Source: Hydractinia symbiolongicarpus
Taxonomy: Eukaryota > Cnidaria > Hydrozoa > Anthoathecata > Hydractiniidae
DNA: 64,000 nt
Direction: 5' to 3'
Assembly (NCBI RefSeq): GCF_029227915.1
Contig: NC_079876.1
Location: 13,206,001-13,270,000, forward strand
Positions 48,638 through 60,500 of the stretch are shown in pieces. The translations under genes were made by a program, and so were the position numbers. The notes beneath the pieces were generated by a model. The model saw nothing but the letters and a program-made list of their open reading frames with translations. It was not told the origin of the DNA and ran no database searches. Numbering within the stretch: the stretch's first letter is position 1; each line of letters begins with the position of its first letter.

Positions 48638-48900
48638 AGGACTTAAAGGCTTGCATGATAACAAGTTTGACTCTACATATTGGTCAACATATTTTCGTGA
48701 TAAAAATAAAAGTCCCAACTACATTCTTAATTAACAGATTCAGACAATAGCATTCCAACACCAACGCTTTCGACTAATTCAATTTAGACATCATGCCGCG
48801 TCTTTACGTAAACGGCTTTTTGTTGATTAGCTGTCAACAAGTATTAATAAATTCAAAATTTTAAAATACGCCAGGATTAGCTATCATATTGCAAAATAGG
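48638..48900 (+). repeat. Duplicated block B
   Basis: Direct copy of 47418-47700 with TTGGTCAACATATTTTCGTG, CATTCCAACACCAACGCTTT and CGTCTTTACGTAAA in the same order. It has only one to two of the 52-bp units that block A carries. Confidence 0.75.
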
Positions 48901-49852
48901 TGTCAGTAAATATGTATTAGTTAATATATGTGCAGGACAAAAATTAGTAAATTTACCTGTTTTTAAAATCTTTAAAAAGTCAACAGACTGACAGTAGTTA
49001 CATGGGTGAGTAGGACCCTTATATATTGTATATTTCTTTAGATTTCTTACACAAGGGGAGATTTTTGCCTAAAGATAAGAAAAAAGGTATCTAGGGAAAC
49101 CCTAGGCAAATTTTACCTAAGTTTTAACGATGTCATAGTAATTGAAAAAAATAAATAAAAACAAAAGGATTCCACAGCAACCGATTGAATTGATTTTTAA
49201 CGTTATAGTCAATGATTCCTGACCTTTTTCTACGCAGTGAAGTTGCTAAAATTACAATCACTTCCGAAGAATTAGTATATATAACAATCAATTGGCATTG
49301 AAAAAAAATAATTCTTAATTTGCATTTTGTCCCTCCAAAATGTATAAAGATAATTTTAAAATAACTTCACTGATAATTTTAGGGTTAGCTATTACAGGTT
49401 ATATCTTTTTCCTTAAAGCTTATATTTTTCATTGCGTCATGTGACAGTAGTGGTCTTTCTGTTATTAAGGGTTGCGGTTTTACGGAAATTTATGATAAGA
49501 ATTTCACTATAAAACCGTCGAGATTAAACTTTCTGAAAATCTGTAGGAGGAGAGTGATTATTCGAAAATGTAGTGAACATCGAGTATAACTATCTCGTAC
49601 CCAGGACTAATATCTTTTGCATTCTTTTTTCAGGATATATTGGTTGGAAACGAGGTTTTAATTAAAAAAGCTCATAATACTTTCATAGTATATAATACTA
49701 TTATATTGACTCTCTAAGAGAGATCAAAAGAAATTCCTTGTGAGCATCGAACCATTAGAGGTATATTGCATCTACGAATAGCAACTCCAAGCAGAAGAAA
49801 GAGGCTCCTGACAGGTAAGGTTGTTTGTACTATACGTAAATTATACTAAACC
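48901..49852. other. No gene recognised
   Basis: No domain or array. A TTTTAGG/TACAGG-rich stretch near 49380 has no exon. Confidence 0.4.
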
Positions 49853-49856
49853 TTAA

Positions 49857-50946
49857 GGCGTGAGTATACAAAAAAGGTGTGATATTCTAAAATGCTTTTA
49901 ATTCACCAAAACTTTATTTTGATATATTAATGTATATATTTTTTTTAGAAAGCCTATATGATTACCTATATAATGCTATAAAAATTATTAAGAAAAAATA
50001 AAATTTGAAGGTTTAATAGACACGAAAAAAATGACCCCTCTCCTACAAATGCGATTTCTTTTACAAAACTAATAATTTCTCAAGTTTGCTGTTTGCTTTT
50101 TCGTGATCACAAGACATTGATCTAAAAACGCTTTTTTAATTTTTTCTTAATGTTTTTTACTTTTGGAGTTATTTAGTATTAAAATTTTTTCCACAATAAC
50201 TCGCGTTCTACTCATTCTCAAGAAATAAAAAAAGCTTTTTTAGATCAAACATTCCTCTCCACGCTAAGCGTGCTCTCTACCTCACATTCTTTATAGTTTT
50301 GTAAAAGAGATTTAAAACGTAAGTGATACTCTCTTAAAAATTTAACACTGTGAAAAAGAGCTTTTAAGTTTCTCACAGAAATCTTATACTTCTGCATAAT
50401 AATTGATCACTATGATAACGACCATTTTGTTAACAGGTCTTTTTCACATCTTCTGTTTATGCTGCACGTGTTCGCTCACATTCGCAATTATACACAGTTG
50501 AGTATGGGTAAAACAAAAACAAACTGTAGAAACAAAAATCTGTTCGACTAGTGCTAGCTTGGCGATCGGCGGTAGAAACATTTTGCTTTAATCTTCTTTT
50601 AGCTGGCAGGTCAAATATTTTTGTTCTGGATTTTCTTCTTTTTTTTGATGATATAAAAGCTTTATGACGATAGGACATTTTTATTCGCTGTTAACTTATA
50701 AACTGGTTTGGCCATGTTTTTCACAGTAAATTATATTCAGCTTTGGAAGACAAAAAAGAAAAAGAAAATATTCTTATGGGAAATAGGAGAAAAACTTCAA
50801 AATAATCTTAAGGGGATAATAATCTATTCTAAATACATTTTTTTAAAAATATTTTTGCACCATTTTAAAGCGCAGATCTTTTTTTATCTAATCACTGAAA
50901 AAAATTTTTTTTAGAAAACAAACCATTTTTTTCGTATACTCACGCC
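49857..50946. mobile_element. 1,090-bp element with TTAA flanks and GGCGTGAGTATAC ends
   Basis: The left end, GGCGTGAGTATAC (49857-49869), and the exact reverse complement, GTATACTCACGCC (50934-50946), are each flanked by TTAA (49853-49856 and 50947-50950). TTAA target duplication is the hallmark of piggyBac and of Kolobok elements. The match continues weakly inward (A-rich, then GG). The interior has no transposase; a second inverted pair, GATCTAAAAA with TTTTTAGATC, lies near 50120 and 50240. Confidence 0.7.
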
Positions 50947-51145
50947 TTAAAGACATAAACTAAAAAAACAATTAAGGTAGATTAAGTTGTTTTTACCTCT
51001 TGACTATTTCACTTTTTCCATCAACATGAACACAATTTTTATACCTTAACTCTTTAAAAAAAATCATCCCTATACCAAATCATGATAAAAAATAGACAAA
51101 ATATGGATGTTATTTATTTTAAGGATAATGTAATGCACGTTTCTC

Positions 51146-51707
51146 ACTAGGCACTAAAGCTTTGTTTCCACTTAGCGGGCACTAACGCTAATGAGTGGTA
51201 ATGAAATCCGCGGTAACTTTTTTTATAAATAAAAACTGCTTGTTAGCAAGTTATTGCTTTCTAGCGGTAATATTTTCATGATTGGTAACTTTTTATTCAA
51301 AATGGAATGAAATGTTGTTATCTGTTGAAAAGTGAAAGTATGAAAAAGAGAACTTACTTATAAAAATACTCTTTATCACCAAGTCGTAATTCACGAAGAT
51401 GATTTAAAAAAACTAGCTACTTGTTCTTTTTTTGTAAATGTCACGAACCCGAAATCGATGATCTCTCTTCTTCTTCTTTCTTTAATCATCATTCATAATC
51501 AAAAACTTGGGTTTGCTTTTATTATGAATAACTTCTCCTCATCTAAAGAATCTATTCTAAACTGAGAGATAATTTTTATGATTTATATTTTTATTTCTCA
51601 AGTGGAAACATAAAACGTTACCGCTAGTTAAGGCTTGCTAAAATGATACCGCTCATTACCGCTAGTTACCGTGAATCGGAAACCAAGCTTAATTAACGCT
51701 TACTAGG
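51146..51707. mobile_element. About 560-bp element with imperfect terminal inverted repeats
   Basis: The left end, ACTAGGCACTAAAGCTTTG then TTTCCACTTAGCGG and GCTAATGAGTGGTAAT, matches the reverse complement of the right end (CCTAGTAAGCGTTAATTAAG, TTTCCGATTCACGG, GGTAATGAGCGGTATC) with gaps. Likely a non-autonomous DNA transposon; target duplication not identified. Confidence 0.5.
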
Positions 51708-53360
51708 CCCTAACTAACGATAGACTATTTACGTAAGTGATTGACTATCTTTGTCCCTTTTGGAGATTTTTGACGGCACTATCGGTGATGTATCTCTGTT
51801 ATATAACGATACAAAAATATAAACCAAATCATACATACGATCATATTAACCATTATCTTTGATTGCCGAGTAAACATTTTAACTCATCAATACAGTCTAT
51901 ATTTTTATAAAAGGGCAAATATATCCCTTTTTTATAATGCGATCGCGTGTTCGGAATAAAATGAAACTGGTGCACTGTATAAGGAAATCATGCTGAACAT
52001 GTCGTGATCTGGCGTACTTTTCTTGCGTACGTAGACAATAAAAACGGAGATTATCAGTATGACACTACATAATTTCGTAACTACAATATTTTAATCCTGT
52101 TTTTCTTTTGTCGTATTAATCTCAGGTAGTTTTTACTACTTATTTAATTTAATATCACTTTAGAAAACTTTGCAAAATTAGCGATTTGTTTCATGCTTTG
52201 GATTTTGATGAAGGAGGATTATCACTATGGCACTACGTATCTTCATTGCTACAATATTATAATTCTATTTTTTGTCTTAAAATCTCACGTAGGCTTCCAC
52301 TACTTATGTAATGACTTATGGAAAAAGAGCTTATATGAAATAATCTTTTAGAATAAATGAAGGTCAAAAATTCTTTATTTTATTGGACGATCATCAAAAT
52401 CCTTCAAATAATGTGTACTAAATATACTATGAAAATCATCCTTATATGCCAACAGTATGCATTTTAGTAATTGCTATTCTAGTGTTTGAAATCACTTTAC
52501 ACACGCCTAATGCCGTCACACATGGTTATTTTTCTAGTTTTGTAATAAATTTAAATGTTTTAAGTATTACTGCGGATAGGGCGTCAATTCTTGGTAGATT
52601 TATTCACTGGGTAGAAAGATTTATATTTTGTATAAAAAAATAATTTTAATTACTTCATTGGGATTGAAAATGACGTCATATTTGTAAGGAAGTTTCTTAC
52701 TGTATCGATAAAGCAAAAAATCTGATTTCCTGAAATATCCATTTGAAGTCATTAAACTTTGCACAAGGTTAGAATTTATAAATGTTTGAGGTAAGGAAAA
52801 CAATATTGAGATTAGAAATGACAATATTTTACTGAAACGATATTCCCTTTAAATCTGTTCTGTATTTTAGCCTTGTGACCCATATATCTTCTTGGCAACA
52901 CCTTAGTAACCACCTAGTGATAGACATACATGTAATGAATATTAAATTTAACTAATACAAAATCGTACAACACTCATACATGCAAGTCAGCACATTATAA
53001 AATTTACAAAAAATTATACCTGTCCCAAAATTTTGATACCCCGCGAAAAGTATGAACATTTTTCAAATAGAATTTTTTTTTCATTACAAGTCCCAATGAA
53101 GGTTAGAAAAAGTCACAAAATTTCAGCACATAATCACATGCCAACAAAACTTTTGCCAGTCCAAGAGGCCGTCAGCATATTGTACCCCCCCCCCCTTCCC
53201 CTTTCCTCCTCTCCTTAATGTGTACCAACGCAATATGTCTGCAACAATGTAATTACGCTAAACAGTGTAAAAACGAAGTAATCTGTGACAAAATGTGAAC
53301 GCATTTCAGCACCTATTTTATAATATATATTGTTCTTAGATAAGCAAAGAGAAAAACAAA
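51708..53360. other. No gene; dispersed repeat and 5' flank of the TIR gene
   Basis: 52660-52955 is the reverse-orientation relative of 35930-36310, with TGACGTCA at 52671. A run of eleven C lies at 53185-53195. An acceptor-like TTGTTCTTAG ends at 53339, 22 bases before the ATG of the TIR gene, so a 5' leader intron or a trans-splice site is possible. Confidence 0.5.
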
Positions 53361-56300
53361 ATGGCCACCAAGGCAAATTGGGATATTATGATATCCTACC
53401 ATCATGCGTCTGGCAAGGAGTACATGAAAAGGATTAAAGAGTCATTATTAAAACAGGATTACTCTGTTTGGACTGATGAAGATCGAGTGTATGGAGATTT
53501 AGGTGCACGGATGGCAGAAGGCGTTGCAGGATCAAAGTTGATCATTCTTTTATTTTCAAAGGGATATGAAGAATCTAAAAACTGTCAGAAAGAATACAAC
53601 TTGGCCTGTGCACAACACAAGAAAATTATCTGTGCAATAGTTGAGAAAGGTTATAAACCTCCAGCAGACCATGTGCTCAGTTTGATCCTGGGCAATAACA
53701 TGTACTACCAATTATACAGAGGTGATGAAACAACTTTTCAAAATCTATTAAAAGACATCTCACAACAACTATTAGGAGAAGGTATGTGCATTTCAGTTGT
53801 AGATTTAAAAACTGCAAAACTGTTTTATCGTTGTGTCATCTTGTGTATGGTTTGAAATACTAAAGGTCGTCGAAACTTTTAGTTGGCAAAACTTTGAGAA
53901 TTTTTTTGATTACCTTTCCCCCGTCTTTGTTAGATTAAAGCAAAAAGAAACTACTACATTAGACCAATGTTTGTTTATTTTAAAAAAAGTTTATTTTTGA
54001 AGCAGGGTTTAAATAAATCTGTAGCTGGCCAACCCATAACAACCACAAATTGTGGATATTGTTAATGAGCCCTCAGTTAACACATGTAAATTCAGTCTAT
54101 TTTGTTACACTGAATTTGTTGAAATGCTAGATCTTTGCGTTTCTATTGAGTAACAGTGCATTTAATGATTTAGTTTAGATAGTTTAAATAGGGTTGTTTT
54201 AACTTTTTTGCTTTTATTTATTTTCTTATTTTTGATAGCCCCAGCAAAGACGGAGCCCATTTTGAAGTAAGTGTCACAAATTTTACAAAAATTCTACAAT
54301 GAAAAAAAATATTCTGTTTGTCATGTTTTGTTTTGTTTTGTTTTTGTTTTTTATCTCTATCTATTAAACCAGGAAAAATTTCCTGAAAGTATATAATTTT
54401 AACAATAACGTCTTTCTTTCGTATTTTTCAAATTTAATTACTAAATCTATTCTTGTTAAAAGTTCTTGCTACAAGTATGTAGTAAACGAAATCACTACAT
54501 AATACATCAGTAAAAGAAATTTTGAATGGTAAAAGATCTTCTTTAAAAACATAATAATAGCAAGAAAAATGATTTTAGAAAACTTACATTATACTGCCTT
54601 ATAAATCGGGATAAAAAGACATTAGGCGACATCATGTAAGGCAGATTATATATTCCTCTATATATTCTTATAGAGGTACAGAAATATAAAGTTCCTTGAC
54701 AAATATTTTAAAAAATTAGCTTCTAACTATATTTTTAATTTTAGTTTTTGGATGTATAAAGACAAAGAAGAAAATATCATTGTTAAGTTTCATAATAAAA
54801 ACTTAAAAACCGTTCAGAGAATTACTATACAACAGGACGGTAGTGATACCAAGGTAAAACTGAAAGAATCATCAGACTTTTATGAAGAAGTGAGAGACAA
54901 TAAGCTTGTATTAACAATATATAAGGCAGCAGCTACCCGGTACATCCTAAAACTTGTCATATCGTTGCTGGACATTGATGGAAATAAAGAGATTTTTGAA
55001 GTAGACAGTAAGTAGTAACTAAATAGGTTTTTTTTTTTTTTAAAAAAAATTGTGTTAAAAATTTTATTCGTCACTGTCATTACTATTTGTAGATGTCAAC
55101 ATCGCCTGCGCTCACAAGTACTACAACAAAGAAAGTAACTTTTCTCTCCATACACATAATAGTGACAAAGTTGCAGCACATATTAAGTCAATTATCAGCA
55201 CCCCTGTTCTTGAATCTAACATTCAGCTGTTCTGTTGTGGAGAAGTATATGAAAAAAGTAGAAACGAATACTTAAGATTTTCAAGAAATTATGTTAATGA
55301 AAACTGCACATCCAACAATGCCTTTCTAAAAGAAGCTGTCCAATTTCCACCACCAATGGTAAATGAAGAGATTTCCAGCTTTACATTTCGACTAAAGTCA
55401 ATTCTCAGTGAAATTGGGCACGTGTTTGTGATTTTCACACATTACAATACCACGGAGAATCTGAGACTTCTAAATTTAAATACTTATTGTGATCGTGTTC
55501 CAGATTATAAACACAGGCTTCTGCTGCTCCATCCATCTCAAAATACCTTCGTCAACATAAGATACACTAAAACTACTAGTGGATCAATCATTGAGGAAGA
55601 ATTTCAAAATGGTGAGGTAGATATCAAACATTTGTTTGCAATCAATCAACAATTTATCTCTGATAGTACATCCAGATTTATAAATGTTGTTGCTGCACCC
55701 AATTTCCGAAAGTTAGAGAACATCGACGTTTGTGCAAACTGTCAATTGTTAGATGAGCCTATTTTCTCGGACGACACAAAGGCTCAAAATTTCCTTCTAT
55801 CTCTGGGATTAACAAGAAGATATCCTGATAAGAAAATTAAAGAGCAGTACATGAACATATTGGGACAGGCAATGTGTTTTATGGCTACTAGAGAGATTAT
55901 GAACACTGTTCCAACAATCAAAGATGGCATTCATGAGAAAATAAGCACCCTCCTATTGTCATCTGAACAGTCAAATATTTTGTTTGACGAATCTAAAAAG
56001 AAAATTATTGTTGGACCACTAGGAAGTGGCAAATCGGTTCTTGCCTTATCTCATCTAAAACATCTTTACCAATGTTGTGAAAGAACATGCACAATATACT
56101 ATGTCATGTGGAGTGACAAAACAATACTGCTGAAAGGTATTGAAAAATTCGTCTCAAAATTTCAATGCAACAAAAATATCACTTTGAAAATAAAGAATGC
56201 AATTGAATTAGCAAAAGAGCTCAATCTCTCTAAACTTCCGACCGTATCCCAATTATTACTGTTGTTGTTAAAGAAACACGGTGGTTTGTCATTTCATTTT

Positions 56301-57554
56301 ATAAGTGACGAAGTTGATGGAGCGATGTTTGACAATCAAGAAGCTTTATCGCTGAAGCAGATTTTGGAAAGGGAAGAAGCTTTGCAGAATTCCATGATTG
56401 TGTTGTTTCTACAATCTTTGGAAAAGCACAGGAGATTGGTTACATCTAGAGAATCAAAAAGGCATGATAAATACAAATACGAAGAAGCTGGTATGCGTGT
56501 GTTTCACCTCAATAAAGCAATGCGAACAACGAAGAAAAATTTTAACTTCTTGGTACAATTTGAGAAGAAAATTTCCGGGATTGAATCAGTTATCAAACAT
56601 CCTGTTCACGACAAAAATCATGAAACATCATCAGCAAAATCTGGAACGACCAGCTCTACCATTCAAGAAATTTCAAAGCAGCGTAAAGTTTCAGAAGGAA
56701 GAAATTCACAAGTAAAATCAGCCGAAAAAAGTAAAAAGATTTTTGAAGAACCAGTGGACATAGAGGAAATTGCAGCTGTCTCAAATTACCCAGGTGTTTC
56801 TGAAGATGTGAAAACCTTGACCAAAGTGAAATGCAACTCCGCCCAAGAAGTTGGACATAACTTTGAAGGAACAAAGCCAATACTGATACATCTTAATTAT
56901 GAAAATGAAACAGAAGAACAAAGTATTGTCATGTTATCTCTCTCGTTGGAATACTACCTAGATCGTGTAAATATTAAACGTTTATTTTTTCATAACTCTG
57001 TGGAACAAATGATCACCTTTCGAAGGGTTCTGGATTTAATTAGAAAAAAATATTTTGTTTATAACAAACAAACTGAATGGAACATCATTGACAGCAGCAA
57101 CGAAGTCACCAATCTTCCGGAAAACGAAGGTTATGATTTAATTACTAATCTAGAAGGAAGTAGAGGAACAGAATTTTGTGAAACCGTATGTTGTATTGAC
57201 ATAAATGACACTATGTTGCGACACAAGACGTTAGAAGGAATGTCCAGAGTAACTGAACGCCTAATAATCGTTTGCACGTGTAACATACAGTCTGCTACTA
57301 CAAATTCATCAACTGGACATATCATCAAAGATCTGTTACCGGAGTACCTAAATGAGGTTTCTGTTGAATGCGCAAAAAATTCAAATAAAGACTTACATTA
57401 CATTGAAATGCAAGTCAGTGACAAAAAATCGATAGGTTTTGTGAATACAAACTCGTGCAGATACAAAAATCTGATGGAACGGATAAAGAAAATTAAATAT
57501 GAAAAGGATGAATCAGATGTGCATGATTTCGCGCGAGTTATACGTAGAAAGTAA
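53361..57554 (+). CDS. TIR-domain protein with superfamily-1 helicase-like P-loop region
   Basis: Exons 53361-53781, 54239-54266, 54745-55007 and 55093-57554, joined in phases 1, 2, 1 with good GT-AG sites, give 1,057 residues to the TAA at 57552. Residues 1-141 are a TIR domain (WDIMISYHHASGKEYMKR, YSVWTDEDRVYGD, MAEGVAGSKLIILLFSKGY). A roughly 90-residue beta-rich segment follows. After about 250 residues of unrecognised sequence come a Walker A at about 545 (GPLGSGKS), a DE-containing Walker B at about 643 (HFISDEVDGAMF), NLEGSRGTEF near 922 and EGMSRVTERLIIV near 953. The last two resemble motifs V and VI of UvrD-type superfamily-1 helicases. TIR domains signal in innate immunity or cleave NAD; which applies here is not decidable, because the catalytic Glu cannot be placed with certainty (a Glu is at residue 53). 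Probably continues into the FN3-ankyrin exons. Confidence 0.8.
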
Positions 57555-60500
57555 ATATATCTTTTCATTTATTTGAAGTGTAAGCAAATTACCAGCAGAT
57601 ATAATTTTTAATCAGAACTGCAAAATGTCTTCTAAACTTGTTTTCAGTACACTTTTATGCCTGCATCTAATTTCTAGTTTCCAGCCTCCAACAATCAACG
57701 TGAGCTGCAATTTTTCAAACGACAATTCCTGTACAATTAATTGGAATGAGGAAGGATATCGTTACGTAATTGAAATGGAAAACGACAGATCACAATGGCA
57801 GAACATAGAACATGTCATCACGTTTGGTGGATGTGTTATCAACAATTTAGTTATTGGAAATAAATACAAGTTTCGTGTTTTGGCCAGTAACGACTCTGGT
57901 CAAGCTCAAAGTGTTGTATCGTATCGACATGTGTAAGTTTTTTTTTTCGGCTTTACTATTGGTTTTCTAAAGGTATGGTTATTTTTATTTCATTGGGCAC
58001 TTCATTTTTTATTTCTAGGAATAATCTTCCATCAACTCTTGCAGATATGTCTATCACTTTTAAAGGTAAGTTATCACGAAACTGAAATGATATATTTTTG
58101 ACCTCATTTTAGTCATAGTGCTTGTGAAACATTTTAATTTTTATTAATCACCGGAAAACGTTCTTAGTGTCCAAAGTAAAATATGAAATTCCTTTATGGT
58201 GAAATGTTAACTTTGCTACTATTATTTTTCCTTGAGTTGATAGGATATTTTGTATATCCAGTGCAGCTTTCTCCTGGTAAACAGAAGCAAAAAAGATTTA
58301 CATGTTATCAAACTGTAATTGTATTGAAAAATCTTTTTTTTTTTAATTTAATCAAATCTCTTTTCTTTGAAATGCTTTGAAGATATAAAATTAAAATAAT
58401 CACGAAAATAATTACGAAATCAAAGATGCACTAGAGATCCATATTTTATTCTCAAAGTCATTTTTTGGTGAATAAGAACTTCCCATTTTCTCAACAATTA
58501 TATTTAGTTTAATCGAACTTTAGAAAATTGAACTAAAACGTTACTTCTGAATCAAGCGGGGTTGTTATTACAATTACTATTGCTGACCTCTACTATAAAG
58601 TTGCCGCCCTATACTTTAACAAAAACAGAGGTATTTTTTTAATCCTGTTTGGTTGATAGGCTCCTTTTTCTCTTTCACATATAGTGTGGCAAATTAAAAA
58701 ACAGTAAAAAAAATGATTTAATCCAGCATAAAAAAAATTAATAATTTTTCTAATTGCATTTTCAAAAAGGTAGGAATGAAAATTATTTTTTTGCGTGGTA
58801 TTAATTAAAATTATTGGGGTAGTAATTGGGATGGCGGCTGCGGTAGTTAAATTGTATAATCGAAGCGTATATTTTGTAAATATACATTGTAGATTCAATT
58901 TTACTGTAATACTCTTTGAATTGGGTGTAAAGTTGTTAAACAAAAGTTTTACCTGTACATTAAGTTTACAACGCGTAGCTCCGCAATATTTATATGTTGC
59001 AGGATAATGCAGATCTTATGCCTTCGCAAAATTTGGCCACCGTGTCAAATTGATCACTATTGTATTGAAAAAAGATGGGCAATGTTGAACAGTTCGGCTC
59101 CTATAGGATAGTTACCAAATTTGTCCTCAGGAACTGTTAGGCTTTTTATAGTTGGACGGACTAGTATAATACAAGCCATTATCCGTAGCCATAAAGGGTT
59201 GAGTATACAGGTTGTGAAGTAGTGAAATTCTTATGAAGCTATAGCCTAGTTTCCATACTATTTCAATATTGTAAAGAGAATTTCATCCGGAGAAAATTAG
59301 TCAGCAGGACCGGGGAAAAGCCTCCTTTCCAAGTTATTTATATTTAACCGTAATGGCTGGCCTCGATTCCATGTTATTTGGTCATTGACACGAAACATCA
59401 TAACCTAAAGATTTGCTGTAAGAGCCTTCTTTTCAAGTTATTAGCAACCTTACGAAACAAGAACGGGAGCATTTGCGACGGAGAAAATACTATTATTTTT
59501 TCAAGCATGTACAGATCAGGACAATCCCCCAAAACAAGGTTGACATTTTTCCTTCGATTTGAAAAGAACCATTTTGAGCTTGTGGATAGAGCGTCAAGTA
59601 TTTAAGAAAGTAAAAATGTGATATGGTAATATTACTGATAAGAGTACGCAGAAACAGCGCATATGAGTTTTTCCCTAAATTGTGTGTCACTTTTTTTTGC
59701 ATTTTTTTGATAGTTGCCATGGTTTTATTTCATATTGTAACTTTCGTTTAACTTTTCTTAAGCAATTATTGGCGCGTTTTGCGTACAACGGGATTTCATG
59801 AAAAGTTATTGTCAACATTGTTGCAGATAGTGCCGTACTTTGTAAAAGTCTCTACTTACACTTGAAAATTATCGCTAATAGAAACAATTCAGTGCAAATC
59901 TTATGGGAAGGTTTCCATCTGCAAAACTTATCAGTGGCAAAGGAAAGCACATAATGATCTGGTCTGTAGAATGAAACTACCACCAAAAACACCACCCTAA
60001 ACAATACCCCGACTTCATTCTCAAGACCCCTATTTGCTTTCTTATATCGGGACGGCGCAAAAGAGGAAGGGGTCTTGAGGACGAGGTTGGGATACCCCAT
60101 GTTTTCAAATAACCGATCGCGTGTCAGAGAAACATCTTTGAAATATTCGTGCAGACGAAATCGAATATATTGAGTACAATTTGTTCTATTTTTATCAGTA
60201 TATCATACTCAACTAAAATGAATATGTTTCGTTCAGCAAATAATTTTGATAAAATCCGGTCGTTTGAGGTTAGAGAAAATTTAATTTTGATAAAAGTAGC
60301 AGCTAGTTTTTATTATACATTATTTTTTTTCATGAGAAACCCGTTTACAATTAACGGAGTATTTTACTAAGAGCTGTGTACCTAAGTCTCGTGTTCTTTA
60401 AAACTTGTTCTTATAAAAAGCCGATCGCGTGTCAAAAAACAATCTTTGAAATATTCGTGCAGACGAAATCGAATATATTGAGTACAGTCGTTCTATTTTT

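Noticed and set aside
53033-53218. 61-codon frame upstream of the TIR gene
   Set aside because: Runs into an 11-base C tract; no start context, and the TIR exon has its own ATG after an acceptor-like site.
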